A stretch of 64,000 bases of DNA from Acetobacteroides hydrogenigenes (GTDB lineage: Bacteria; Bacteroidota; Bacteroidia; Bacteroidales; ZOR0009). The stretch is taken from positions 175,124-239,123 of the forward strand of contig NZ_SLWB01000005.1 of assembly GCF_004340205.1 (NCBI RefSeq). The letters run 5' to 3'. The stretch's first letter is position 1. Each line of letters starts with the position of its first letter. Under the pieces are notes generated by a model. That model was not told where the DNA came from. It ran no database searches and saw nothing but the letters and a program-made list of their open reading frames with translations. The position numbers and the translations under genes were made by a program. Shown here one piece after another: positions 1-7,995 of the stretch.

Positions 1-138
1 GCGATCTTCGAATAGGTTCCAGGAGTTCCACCCCATCGGTGGGGTAAGCGCCAACGTATCGGCGGGTGCAGCTTTTGCGCTGCTAAAAAAGGTGCCAACA
101 GCTGTAAACGCTGCTAGTAAAGACAAGCGTAACTTCAT
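1..138 (-). CDS. GH27 alpha-galactosidase, N-terminal fragment
   Basis: Only the first 46 codons lie in the window; the gene runs off the left edge. The start ATG is the complement of 136-138. The protein opens with a secretory signal peptide (MKLRLSLLAAFTAVG, then an Ala-rich cleavage region ending near AKAAPA). It is followed by LTPPMGWNSWN, the hallmark first strand of GH27 (clan GH-D) alpha-galactosidases, which remove terminal alpha-galactose or alpha-N-acetylgalactosamine from glycans. The catalytic aspartates would lie outside the window. The enzyme is probably periplasmic and fits the other glycan-degrading genes here (42580, 43985, 62361). A Bacteroides-type promoter stands at 170-201. 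The family call is firm from this motif; the exact substrate is unknown. Confidence 0.85.
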   Translation of the reverse strand, partial: MKLRLSLLAAFTAVGTFFSSAKAAPADTLALTPPMGWNSWNLFEDR

Positions 139-169
139 AGTTGCTTAAATAAATGATGGTGTTCGATTA

Positions 170-201
170 CAAATATATGGAAATGGGGCGAAATACCTCA
201 A
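170..201 (-). promoter_or_regulatory. Promoter for the GH27 gene
   Basis: On the minus strand TATATTTG (170-177) matches the Bacteroides -7 element TAnnTTTG. A TTG (199-201) lies 21 nt upstream. The predicted start of transcription is about 30 nt before the ATG at 138. Confidence 0.5.
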
Positions 202-239
202 TTTGGTGGAGGTTGTACAGGGGGGCTTTTAAAATTGAC

Positions 240-370
240 GAAGGCAGGAGATCATAGCCGAAAAGCTAAGACTCCAAATTGCAGCCAAGGTTGCATTAAA
301 GCGCTACTTCGTAGCTTCTTACATCTTAACTTGATGGCTATGGTCAGGAGCCTTCGCTAAACAAGGCAGT
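240..370. repeat. Palindromic intergenic repeat (CTTAGCTTGACGGCTATGG family)
   Basis: The arms CATAGCCGAAAAGCTAAG (252-269) and CTTAACTTGATGGCTATG (326-343) are inverted copies and enclose a second small hairpin, GCTACTTCGTAGC. The same word occurs at about 4028, 4245, 6166, 10202 and 51445. It codes for nothing recognisable. Confidence 0.6.
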
Positions 371-387
371 TGTATGGCTATATAATC

Positions 388-418
388 AAAAAGGATGTCG
401 AAGATTGACATCCTTTTT
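388..418 (-). terminator. Terminator of the CPBP protease gene
   Basis: A 12-bp perfect stem (388-399 with 407-418, arm AAAAAGGATGTC) with a 7-nt loop. Its A-tract becomes a U-tract on the minus-strand transcript, 14 nt after the stop codon at 432. Confidence 0.8.
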
Positions 419-431
419 CCTTGTTATGCTG

Positions 432-1355
432 CTATTCGCCTATTGTATCTGCAAATTTTGGCTGTTGCTCATCCAGCAGGGGCTCTTCCATGTTCTTCTT
501 CCTTCGTTCGAAGTAGACGAATACCCCAGCAATGGCAACAACCATTAAGATGGTACAAACAATGGAGCCCTCGAATCCAAATTTGCCGCCCGTTAAGGTG
601 GTATCCCCTAGCGACGACATCTTTAGCAGGCTGCTGGTTTTGGTGCCGCTTACCGAGTAGCCCAGCACAGGTCCTTGAATAAAGTTCCAGAAGAGGTGGA
701 GGCTAATGGCAAACCACAGGTTTCGGGTAAATATGTAGGCCGAGCCAAGTAGAACGCCAGCAAGAACCAGGTTTACCAGCGGAAGGACGCCCATCCCCGT
801 GTTGAAGATATGCAGCACCCCGAATATAGATGCGCTGATGGCTAGCGCTAGATACCGATTCATCCGTGTAAGCAGGTTGTTGAGGATATACCCTCGGATT
901 AGGGTCTCCTCGTTGATGGCAACCACTACGAATAGGCCAAAGCTAATGAAAAAGCTTGCGGCATCGAACTGAAAGCCCGTAAAGCGGATTTCTCCCATTA
1001 GGAAGAGCACCAGCGTACCCACCCCAAACAGGAGTAGGGCACCCGCTAATCCGGCTAAAATATCCTTACCCCTACCTGCAATAGAAAAGCCCAGCGACTT
1101 AAAGGTTTTTCTATCGATATACCTGCGAAAAAGCAGCGTAAGCAGCAACGTGGCCGATAGGCCAAAGATCTCGACTACAAAAAACTGAAAAGGGCTAAGC
1201 TTATCGAAGCTTTCCATGTCGGAAAGCGAGCAGCCTGTCGAAAGCATGCCTATTAGCTGAAATACTGCCGTAGCAACTAGAAAACCAATGGTGTACAGCA
1301 CCACTCTGGCCCATAGGGGAAGGGCTGCCCCTCTCTCTTTTTCGGTTGTTTCCAT
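432..1355 (-). CDS. CPBP family intramembrane metalloprotease
   Basis: A 307-residue multi-pass membrane protein of the CPBP (CaaX protease and bacteriocin-processing, Abi) family. These enzymes are glutamate/histidine-dependent proteases inside the membrane. The family motifs appear in order: EETLIRGYILNNLL (EExxxR), FGVLHIFNTG (FxxxH) and SLHLFWNFIQG (HxxxN). About eight hydrophobic segments surround them, with a charged C-terminal tail (FERRKKNMEEPLLDEQ). It is a single gene ending in a strong terminator. No bacteriocin or immunity gene lies beside it, so its substrate cannot be inferred. The family call is secure because all three motifs are intact. Confidence 0.88.
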   Translation of the reverse strand: METTEKERGAALPLWARVVLYTIGFLVATAVFQLIGMLSTGCSLSDMESFDKLSPFQFFVVEIFGLSATLLLTLLFRRYIDRKTFKSLGFSIAGRGKDILAGLAGALLLFGVGTLVLFLMGEIRFTGFQFDAASFFISFGLFVVVAINEETLIRGYILNNLLTRMNRYLALAISASIFGVLHIFNTGMGVLPLVNLVLAGVLLGSAYIFTRNLWFAISLHLFWNFIQGPVLGYSVSGTKTSSLLKMSSLGDTTLTGGKFGFEGSIVCTILMVVAIAGVFVYFERRKKNMEEPLLDEQQPKFADTIGE

Positions 1356-1944
1356 AGATCAATATTGAATTAGATGATATTATACGGCTTATAGGTTTTA
1401 CACCGGAGTAAGGTAGCAAATAATGCATAGAGCAGATGGGTGAGGGCTATTTTTTTCCAAAACAGAGCTTTTCCTTCTGCTAAGCGAAGCTTAATAGAAG
1501 AGCACGATTCGGAGTAATTTGTAATTAACTACGTCGGACTTCGTTGCCTTCGACCTTAAGTAGCGATCTTAAAGCGGCATTAAGCTCAAAGCCGTCAAAA
1601 TAATACCTAAGCGCAGCCCCACCACCGTTGCGCTTAACTTTTTTACTATTTTTGGTTGCGGGCTGAAGTCCGCAACTTGGCAAAGACAAAGCAACAACCG
1701 AGCACAAAGTTCGAGTTAGGCGTAGCCAATATTCGTCGAGCCTTGTACGCTGATGCAGACTTTGGGGAGCGGGAATAAAGCAAGATGGGTGCACATAAAA
1801 TTGAACAAAGTATGGCTTACTTTCTTACTTGTATCCATTATGGCTTTGCTTTAGGTTTTTAATGTCCCGTTCGCGGTATTACTTAAACAATGACTAATTG
1901 GGGAATGAGATCTCCAGCTAGTTGAATTTAGAATCGAAACAACT
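1356..1944. other. Repeat-bearing spacer
   Basis: No convincing gene. At 1608-1685 it holds one copy of a 78-nt element whose second copy is 8770-8846. This copy contains two hairpins, including GTTGCGG/CCGCAAC around a GCTGAAGT loop. The words near 1740-1765 (GCCTTGTACGCTGATG) recur near 9654. An open frame on the minus strand (1525-1794) has no family resemblance and is judged non-coding. Confidence 0.5.
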
Positions 1945-3015
1945 ATGAAGCATTTTACCCTTTCTTTATTGCTATTGGTATTGGTTTCCAGCTGTAGTAA
2001 AAATGGCGATGCCGTTCAACCATCTTTACCTGAGTCTATGTATTTCCCCTCCAATTCAAGCTCTACATGGGAAACCAAGTCGCTCTCGAGCTTAGGCTGG
2101 AATCAGGCCGCCGTTCAACCTTTAAAGGATTTCCTTATTCAAAAACATACAAAGTCGTTTATAATTCTTGTCAACGGAAGAATTGTAATGGAAGAGTATT
2201 TTAATGGTCAAACAGCAACCGGTACCTGGGAATGGAATAGTGCCGGTAAAACCTTGGTAGCCTCCATTACGGGAATTGCACAACAAGAAGGGCTGTTGAA
2301 TATTAGTAGTAAAGTGTCTGATTATCTGGGAACAGAATGGACGAGTATGCCATTGTCTAAGGAAAACTTGATAACAGTAAGGCATCTTCTAACAATGACA
2401 TCAGGCAATGATGATACAAAGCAGTACGTAGTTAAACAAAACCTGACCTATGTTGCTGATGCGGGTACTAGGTGGGCTTATAGTAATATCTTCCAAAAGC
2501 TGACTAATGTTGTTGCCAATGCAAGCAATAAATCGTTCGAAACCTATTTCAACGAAAAGATAAAGAATAGAATAGGAATGGATGGATTTTGGAATTTTGG
2601 TACAATATTCACCATCTATCATAGCACCGCTAGAAGTATGGCACGGTTTGGTCTTCTAGCATTGAATAATGGGAAATGGGGAAACGAACAGATCATAAAT
2701 GAATCTTATTTTAAGGAGAGCATAGCTCCCTCACAAAGCATCAACTCCTCTTATGGATACCTATGGTGGTTAAATGGGAAGTCAAGCTTTATGATTCCAG
2801 GCGAGCAAACCGTTTATCAAGGCTATTTGGTACCCAATGCACCAGCTGATATGTATGCGGCAATGGGAGCAAACGACCAACGAATCTACGTTATTCCAAG
2901 TAAGAAAATGGTGGTAGTTAGAATGGGGGATGCCTCTGATCCTGTAAATCCAAATTTTGCAGTATCTGGTTTTGATAACGCGCTATGGGAGAAAATAAAT
3001 GCCATTGTAAAATAG
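1945..3015 (+). CDS. Beta-lactamase-family serine hydrolase lipoprotein
   Basis: A 356-residue member of the class C beta-lactamase/penicillin-binding-protein-like serine hydrolase family. It begins with a lipoprotein signal peptide whose lipobox LVSSC places the lipidated Cys at about residue 17, so the protein is anchored in a membrane. Catalytic landmarks: the SxxK motif SAGK in WNSAGKTLVASITG (about residue 99) and the YxN motif YSN in WAYSNIFQKL (about residue 179). The third motif (KTG/HxG) is not obvious; the region around MGANDQRIYVIP is the best candidate. Such proteins are often esterases or peptidases rather than antibiotic-hydrolysing enzymes, so resistance should not be assumed. 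It stands alone in its transcriptional context. Confidence 0.82.
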   Translation: MKHFTLSLLLLVLVSSCSKNGDAVQPSLPESMYFPSNSSSTWETKSLSSLGWNQAAVQPLKDFLIQKHTKSFIILVNGRIVMEEYFNGQTATGTWEWNSAGKTLVASITGIAQQEGLLNISSKVSDYLGTEWTSMPLSKENLITVRHLLTMTSGNDDTKQYVVKQNLTYVADAGTRWAYSNIFQKLTNVVANASNKSFETYFNEKIKNRIGMDGFWNFGTIFTIYHSTARSMARFGLLALNNGKWGNEQIINESYFKESIAPSQSINSSYGYLWWLNGKSSFMIPGEQTVYQGYLVPNAPADMYAAMGANDQRIYVIPSKKMVVVRMGDASDPVNPNFAVSGFDNALWEKINAIVK

Positions 3016-3213
3016 CGATCGGAGGTATAGATAAAACAATCCTTTTTCCGCTCTAGCAGCCAAGGCCGCTAGCCTACTGTTTACAGACGAAGGACGAATG
3101 TTAGAAAGCGAATTCAGAGCCAACGCTTAGCGGCAGATATTCTGCCTACGTCGGGCCGGCGATAATCTTTACGCTTAAGCGGATTATCCTTAAGCAGCAT
3201 AACCCGAATTTGC

Positions 3214-3221
3214 TAAATTTG
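3214..3221 (+). promoter_or_regulatory. -7 element for the Crp/Fnr gene
   Basis: TAAATTTG matches TAnnTTTG and lies 28 nt before the ATG at 3249. It decides the start: a TTG start at 3210 would lie inside the promoter. No good -33 TTG is visible. Confidence 0.5.
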
Positions 3222-3248
3222 TATAACCATCAACTAACAATTAAGCAC

Positions 3249-3824
3249 ATGAGGGACGTAGGCAAGCTGCTGTACTATTTTAAGAAGTGGTCTTATATAA
3301 CGGACGAAGATGAGCTCCTTATCCTGTCGGCCTTCGAACCCGTAGAGATCAAGCGAAGAAAGAGTGTGCTTGAGTCCGGCCAAACGTGCAAATACCTATA
3401 CTTTATTACTAAAGGATGCCTGCGCTCGTTTTATATCGATTCGAAGGGCGTTGAGCATATCTACCAGATTAGAATGGATAATAGCTGGATAAGCGATCTG
3501 GAGAGCTTTTTCGTTCAGCAACCATCGAAGTACCATATTGAGGCAATAGAAGATTCGCAGCTCCTACAGATTTCGAAGGAAAAGCTGGAGCAGCTATTGG
3601 TTGACGTTCCTCGCCTCGAAAGATATTTCCGTATTCTATTCCAAAAGGCTTACGTAAACGCTTTGAGCCGTCTAAATGCAACCATGTGGGAGAGCGCCAT
3701 GGATAGGTACAACGAAATGCTTAAGGAGCAACCCGAAATATTCCAGCGCGTACCCTTAGCCTACATAGCATCGTACCTTGGCATCACCCCCGAGAGCTTA
3801 AGCCGAATCAGAAAGCAGCGGTAG
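3249..3824 (+). CDS. Crp/Fnr family transcriptional regulator
   Basis: A 191-residue regulator. The N-terminal part (about residues 10-120) is a cyclic-nucleotide-binding-like beta-roll with the segment KYLYFITKGCLRSFYID. A long dimer helix follows, then a shortened C-terminal helix-turn-helix (PLAYIASYLGITPESLSRIR). This layout is typical of the Bacteroidota Crp/Fnr subfamily. The cAMP-binding signature and the Fnr iron-sulfur cysteines are absent, so the ligand is unknown. I chose the ATG at 3249 because a -7 element lies at 3214-3221. A small stem (GCCCTG/CAGGGC, 3824-3842) overlaps the stop. No neighbour suggests a target regulon. Confidence 0.85.
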   Translation: MRDVGKLLYYFKKWSYITDEDELLILSAFEPVEIKRRKSVLESGQTCKYLYFITKGCLRSFYIDSKGVEHIYQIRMDNSWISDLESFFVQQPSKYHIEAIEDSQLLQISKEKLEQLLVDVPRLERYFRILFQKAYVNALSRLNATMWESAMDRYNEMLKEQPEIFQRVPLAYIASYLGITPESLSRIRKQR

Positions 3825-3934
3825 CCCTGCTTGGTACAGGGCAAACTCAATTAAAAATATAAGAGTAAACAAGCAGGCTCATATAGTACCTCCCAATTTT
3901 TTGAAAGCTGAACATCGAAACCAGGTAAAAAGAA

Positions 3935-4330
3935 GAACAAAACACAGAGACACTGAGACTCAGAGTTCACAGAGGAAGTTTTTATAGTTTTATGGTTTTG
4001 ATCTTTTAATACTTTAGGACACAGAGAGCAGCCATAGCCGTCAAGCTAAGCATTTTGTTCAACGCTCAAATGCATAATCAAGGCAGCTTGTCCTCCCGCC
4101 CGAGCGGGAGGCAGGGGTGGGTTAAGAACGCTAAATGAAGCGAAAATGTTGGTATAAACGAACAAACCCACCCCCTGCCCTCCCGCCTAAGCGGGAGGAT
4201 AACGTGCGGCTATTGGGCGCTTATTCTTTAGATTTAGGCTTAGCTTAACGGCTATGGAGAGCAGCCTTCGGCTGCGAGGGACAAAAGTGAAAGGCACTTT
4301 TGTATTTTTCTCTGTGGCTCTCACTATAAG
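3935..4330. repeat. Compound nested inverted repeat
   Basis: From outside to inside: CACAGAGACACTGAGACTC (3953 onward) against TTTCTCTGTGGCT (about 4309); CCATAGCCGTCAAGCTAAG (about 4032) against GCTTAGCTTAACGGCTATGG (about 4236); CCTCCCGCCCGAGCGGGAGG (4091 onward) against a similar hairpin at 4177-4199. Each inner arm is itself a hairpin. The same modules occur singly elsewhere in the window. Confidence 0.6.
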
Positions 4331-4571
4331 TAGCTTACTACTTACACTGCTTAGATAGCGAGCAAAGTAACGCTGTTAAATCAATGACTATTTATCCTGT
4401 TAGAACCTTATGGTAGATAAATGTTGATATTGCTCTGTGTTACTCTGTGTTTAGTCTTCCTGTTTTTTTAATCTAAAATGCGGTAGCCCTCCTTGGTATC
4501 GTTGCTGCAGCTTTTGTCTAATCGAGCCAATTTCTTAACATAGATCAAGTGCATTCGCCTTTGCGCCAGCC

Positions 4572-4579
4572 TATCTTTG
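4572..4579 (+). promoter_or_regulatory. -7 element for the YceI gene
   Basis: TATCTTTG, a full match to TAnnTTTG, 37 nt before the ATG. The -33 region is weak. Confidence 0.5.
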
Positions 4580-4616
4580 TATCGTAAACGTTAGTAACAA
4601 ACATAAAATTTACGAT

Positions 4617-5180
4617 ATGAAGACAGCTAAACTACTAGCCGTACTGCTGTTGGCAGGAACGCTATCGGCAACTGCTCAGAAGAGCGAGGTAAACCTGAAG
4701 CAATCGGTTGTTAACTGGATCGGAAACAAAATTGGAGGTTCGCATAGCGGCGAGGTAAAGATCAAGAGCGGCTACCTCGATTTGAAGGGTGGACGAATTG
4801 TAGGTGGAAAAGTGGTGATTGACATGAACACCATTACCAACACCGACATAAAGGACGAGGGGGCCAATCAGAAGCTGGTAGGGCACTTGAAGTCGGATGA
4901 CTTTTTTGGAGTTGACAGCTACCCTACCTCAACATTCGAGGTTAAAAAGGCCGGTAAATTCGTTAATGGTAAAGCAACGGTATCCGGAATCCTAACAATA
5001 AAGGGTAAATCGGAGAACATATCCTTTGTTGTTGCCCAAAAGGGTAAGGGGTATAAAGCGCAGCTTAAGATCGACCGATCGAAGTTTAATGTGCGCTACG
5101 GGTCCAACACCTTCTTTGGCAACCTAGGCGATAAGGCAATAGACGATATCTTTATTCTCGACATTCTGCTTGTACTATAA
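4617..5180 (+). CDS. YceI family periplasmic protein
   Basis: A 187-residue secreted protein. The signal peptide MKTAKLLAVLLLAGTLSATA is followed by a YceI lipocalin-like beta-barrel covering nearly the whole mature chain. Typical features are VVNWIGNKIGGSHSGEVK near the start, the GGRIVGGKVVIDMNTI strand, LVGHLKSDDFFGVDSYPTS in the middle and SKFNVRYGS near the end. YceI proteins bind polyisoprenoid-like lipids in the periplasm; a physiological role is rarely known. The gene is monocistronic, with its own -7 element and a strong terminator at 5201-5248. Confidence 0.88.
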   Translation: MKTAKLLAVLLLAGTLSATAQKSEVNLKQSVVNWIGNKIGGSHSGEVKIKSGYLDLKGGRIVGGKVVIDMNTITNTDIKDEGANQKLVGHLKSDDFFGVDSYPTSTFEVKKAGKFVNGKATVSGILTIKGKSENISFVVAQKGKGYKAQLKIDRSKFNVRYGSNTFFGNLGDKAIDDIFILDILLVL

Positions 5181-5200
5181 CTATATAGCTGCTGCTAGCT

Positions 5201-5248
5201 GTTGCCCGATGGCTGCTACCTAGTGGCTGCTATCGGGCAACTTTTTTT
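5201..5248 (+). terminator. Terminator of the YceI gene
   Basis: A 10-bp stem GTTGCCCGAT/ATCGGGCAAC (5201-5210 with 5232-5241) followed by seven T. The loop carries a direct repeat GGCTGCT. Confidence 0.85.
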
Positions 5249-5331
5249 AGAATTAGGGATGCCCTATATGGGGCGCGGTAGCTTTAGGTAGCAGCCACTT
5301 CCCCCAAAGTACCAGCTCAAACCTTTACGCC

Positions 5332-6141
5332 ATGAATGCTATTAAAACGTTGGATGGGAACACCCCTAAAATGCCCGTGCTGTTTTTAGGACACGGTAGC
5401 CCCATGAATGCGATTGAAGAAAACGAGTTCGTTCAAGGATATAGAAATATCTCGGCCGAAATAGAAACCCCACGGGCAATAGTTGTTGTTTCGGCCCATT
5501 GGGAAACCAAAGGAACACAAGTATCGGCTGTAGAAATGCCAGCAACCATGTATGATTTTGTTGGTTTCCCCGATGATCTTTACAAAATAGAATACCCCGC
5601 ACTTGGCATGCCCCAGCTGGCAGCTGCTGTAAAAGGTATGGTAAGCAACGATGCCGTTATAATGGATGAGACGAGGGGCCTCGATCATGGTGCTTGGACG
5701 GTAATAAGCAGGATGTACCCAAAGGCAAATATTCCGATAGTTGAGCTAAGCCTCGATTTCTACAAAAGTCCAATGCAGCATTACGAGCTTGCCAAGGAGC
5801 TGCGTAGCCTACGGTATAAGGGCGTGCTAGTAGTGGGGAGCGGAAATCTGGTGCACAACCTGCGAATGGTAAATTGGCAAAGGATGAACGAATTCTACGG
5901 GTACGATTGGGCGATTGAGGCGAACGACAGGATTAAGCAGCTTATCTTAGATGGAAACCATCGCGATCTGATAGGCTATTCGAAGTTGGGCAAAGCCTTC
6001 GAGCTGTCAATTCCAACCCCAGAGCATTACCTCCCGCTGCTCTACACCCTTGCCCTACGGGATAGCTCGGACAGCGTGAAGCTCTTTAACGACAAGCCTG
6101 TTGGTGGGTCGTTAGCTATGACTTCGATAAAAATCGGTTAG
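5332..6141 (+). CDS. LigB/DODA-type extradiol dioxygenase (YgiD-like)
   Basis: A 269-residue cytoplasmic protein of the LigB class III extradiol ring-cleaving dioxygenase superfamily, DODA branch. It resembles E. coli YgiD, a 4,5-DOPA dioxygenase with a single metal site. Metal-ligand and active-site histidines are visible in LFLGHGSPMNAI (about residue 20), VVSAHWETKG (about 60), RGLDHGAWTV (about 115) and PTPEHYLPLL (about 233). The length is normal for the family. No aromatic-degradation genes lie nearby, so the true substrate is open. No clear promoter is visible between the YceI terminator and the start codon. Confidence 0.85.
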   Translation: MNAIKTLDGNTPKMPVLFLGHGSPMNAIEENEFVQGYRNISAEIETPRAIVVVSAHWETKGTQVSAVEMPATMYDFVGFPDDLYKIEYPALGMPQLAAAVKGMVSNDAVIMDETRGLDHGAWTVISRMYPKANIPIVELSLDFYKSPMQHYELAKELRSLRYKGVLVVGSGNLVHNLRMVNWQRMNEFYGYDWAIEANDRIKQLILDGNHRDLIGYSKLGKAFELSIPTPEHYLPLLYTLALRDSSDSVKLFNDKPVGGSLAMTSIKIG

Positions 6142-6350
6142 CATCAATTTCTCCATTCCCTGAAGCTCCTGCCCATAGCCATTAAGCTAAGCGATAAAAT
6201 GCTACGAAGTAGCAAACCCTCAATAACCGCGGATGAAATCCGTGGGTTGCTGAATGCTCTGTTCGACTGAGGCTGTCGCCTCAGTCGAATCTATTCTGCA
6301 GGCTATAGCCTGCAATGATAGAATTGACGAATGAGGAGCCTTCTCCTAAC

Positions 6351-6387
6351 AAGGGGTTTTTTGCTTCTGCGAAAAACCCTTTTTTTT
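6351..6387 (+). terminator. Terminator downstream of the dioxygenase gene
   Basis: AAGGGGTTTTTT pairs with GAAAAACCCTTT across a short loop (GCTTCTGC) and ends in a run of eight T. Confidence 0.6.
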
Positions 6388-6559
6388 GAGCGTTATTTGC
6401 ACAATTGTTATACCAATTGCTTCCTTTTTTTCTAAAATTGCGCACAAGCTAACATGTTAACACTATTTAATAACACTAGATCTATAAAAAACGAATAAAA
6501 AGGTTGTAAATACCAGAAAAACAGATGATAGCATTCGATGTGGTAAATCTGCTATGCTT

Positions 6560-6815
6560 CATTCTTTATCCAGTATGGATCATCCGAGGGTCAGTTTACT
6601 CCATTTTGTATAAAGAATGGATCATCTGAGGGTCATTATGAAGTAAACTGAACCTCGGATGGAGCAAACTGGATTCATTTTGCTCCATTTTGGATAAGAT
6701 ATGAATGAAAATGTTAAATGTATAGCGCAAATTGTGCATAAAATGGGCCATTCTTTATCCAGTATGAACCATAATGACCCTCGGATGAGCTAAACTGGAT
6801 ACAAAATGGCGCGCA
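6560..6815. repeat. Complex direct/inverted repeat block
   Basis: The words ATTCTTTATCCAGTATG (about 6561 and 6751), GAGGGTCATTATG with its complement CATAATGACCCTC, GGATCATCCGAGGGTCA/GGATCATCTGAGGGTCA and AAACTGGAT alternate in both orientations. CATTCTTTAT near 6560 and ATAAAGAATG near 6609 form one stem; GGGTCATTATG near 6629 and CATAATGACCC near 6771 form another. No reading frame explains the pattern. Confidence 0.65.
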
Positions 6816-7025
6816 ATAATCCCTTTTTAGGGAGAAAAGACCCATAAATGCAGAGCTATTCTGTCAAAATGATGTAGCTTTTATGCAGTAATGGACGAAC
6901 CGAATAAGCAAACGACCATAACGCACGTATAGCTATATATTGTTATATGTAATATTAAATTAGTAAATATTATTTTATATTAGCATTGGTATTAAAATTA
7001 AACAACCCACTAAAAAACTTGAGAC

Positions 7026-7652
7026 ATGAACAAAATCGGTCTAATTATTTGCCATTCCTCCCTAAAGGATAACGATGTAGGTCCATTTGCTGAAAATGTA
7101 CTGCAAAGGTTAACCGGCAATACGCTATTTGAGATACCTGCCGAACGGCTGGTAACCGTAAAAACTTTGAAGGATAGCTATCAGACAAAATTGGCCAAGA
7201 GCATAAACGGCAGCAAGCTCGATATAATGTATAAAAATGAGGCCAAAAGTGCGCTAATTGCTAATCTTGACGACTTGGCACTGGACATTAGCGTACAGGC
7301 TAAGGGCGATCGCGAGAAGCTGGCTACCACCGGATTCGTACTGGTAAAGGAACCCGAAAAGGGGAAGGAACCCCCAAAGCCCACCAACTTTAAGGTGGAG
7401 TACGGCGTAAACGACGGCGAGCTCATCTTCTCGGTTCAGGCCAATAAGGATGCCCGCATGTACATATTCTACTTTACTCCAGCTCCGGCAGCCTCTATGG
7501 ATGCAACCACCTGGCAATCGGTTGCCTCTACCGCTCGTAAGCAGCAGATATCAGGGTTTAAGCGCGGTGTTGAGTATGCCTGCCGCTGCGCCTACATGAG
7601 CGCCGACCGTAAGCCCATATTTAGCGACGTGCTAATGGTAATTGCCCGATAG
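7026..7652 (+). CDS. Hypothetical protein with a fibronectin-III-like C-terminus
   Basis: A 208-residue protein with no signal peptide and no catalytic motif I recognise. Residues 1-100 are mixed helix with many Lys and Asp; a linker KEPEKGKEPPKPTNFKVEYG follows. Residues 118-208 have the alternating pattern of a fibronectin type III-like beta-sandwich (GELIFSVQANKDARMYIFYF, then FKRGVEYACRCAYMSADRKP). Proteins of this layout are common, unnamed and often monocistronic in Bacteroidota. A strong terminator follows at 7676-7708. Coding is well supported by length, codon pattern and defined borders; the function is unknown. Confidence 0.7.
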   Translation: MNKIGLIICHSSLKDNDVGPFAENVLQRLTGNTLFEIPAERLVTVKTLKDSYQTKLAKSINGSKLDIMYKNEAKSALIANLDDLALDISVQAKGDREKLATTGFVLVKEPEKGKEPPKPTNFKVEYGVNDGELIFSVQANKDARMYIFYFTPAPAASMDATTWQSVASTARKQQISGFKRGVEYACRCAYMSADRKPIFSDVLMVIAR

Positions 7653-7675
7653 CAACCTTCCACTACAAGACTAGT

Positions 7676-7708
7676 AAAAGGCAGAGCAGCAGCTACTGCC
7701 TTTTTTTT
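7676..7708 (+). terminator. Terminator of the fibronectin-like gene
   Basis: AAAAGGCAG (7676-7684) pairs with CTGCC and the T-tract (7696-7708) across an AGCAGCAGCTA loop; eight T follow. Confidence 0.85.
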
Positions 7709-7819
7709 ACGTTTGTTTAATTTTTCTAGCTCTTTTTGCATAACGACAGGGGATAATCGCTAAATTGCTATCCTATTTTAAATCGTAAACCTTTTGTAAG
7801 TATAGCTTGTGGAAGAAAG

Positions 7820-7974
7820 CTTCTTTTACGCCTCGTTCGGGGTGGTGGGTTTACGAGATAGGTAATAGATGCACCTCTTTTAGCGGAAAAGGTATACATA
7901 CCACTACAAATTTGGGTGGATATGTGCACCTTTGGGAGAATGGAGGTGTATATATAAACAAGTTGTGTGCAATT
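7820..7974 (+). repeat. Conserved cassette leader and left arm, copy 1
   Basis: About 140 nt (7820-7961) closely match 52282-52421. Shared words include TTTACGCCTCGTTCGGGGT, TACCACTACAAA and TATATAAA. Both copies end in an arm of the form GTT-N7/8-ATT; here it is GTTGTGTGCAATT (7962-7974), complementary in 12 of 13 positions to 8545-8557 beyond the gene. The leader is open in one frame here but carries stops in copy 2, so it is not conserved as protein. Confidence 0.75.
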
Positions 7975-7995
7975 CCAGTCAAAATCGAAACAATT

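Larger units (their letters stand above)
3825..4616. other. Long spacer with nested palindromes
   Basis: No gene seen. Between about 3935 and 4330 three inverted-repeat families are nested around one centre: CACAGAGA-type words outside, then CCATAGCCGTCAAGCTAAG with GCTTAGCTTAACGGCTATGG, then GC-rich arms near 4093-4125 and 4169-4199. A further CTCTGTGTTACTCTGTGTTT copy lies at about 4434. The promoter of the next gene lies at 4572-4579. Confidence 0.6.
6142..7025. other. Long spacer with three kinds of repeat
   Basis: No gene seen. It contains a CCATAGCCATTAAGCTAAG repeat (about 6166), a hairpin pair near 6260-6320 (GAGGCTGTCGCCTCAG and GCAGGCTATAGCCTGC), a terminator (6351-6387) and an intricate direct and inverted repeat block (6560-6815). 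From 6890 on the DNA is AT-rich up to the next start codon. Confidence 0.55.

Noticed and set aside
1525..1794. 89-codon minus-strand frame
   Set aside because: Lies over the hairpin element shared with 8770-8846; composition and context are non-coding.
1945..3015. Antibiotic-resistance beta-lactamase
   Set aside because: SxxK and YxN are present, but the third motif is unclear and the protein is a lipoprotein of a broad serine-hydrolase family; resistance is unsupported.
7807..7995. Upstream extension of the nuclease-like gene to a TTG start
   Set aside because: The extension is the leader conserved at 52282, where the equivalent frames contain stops.
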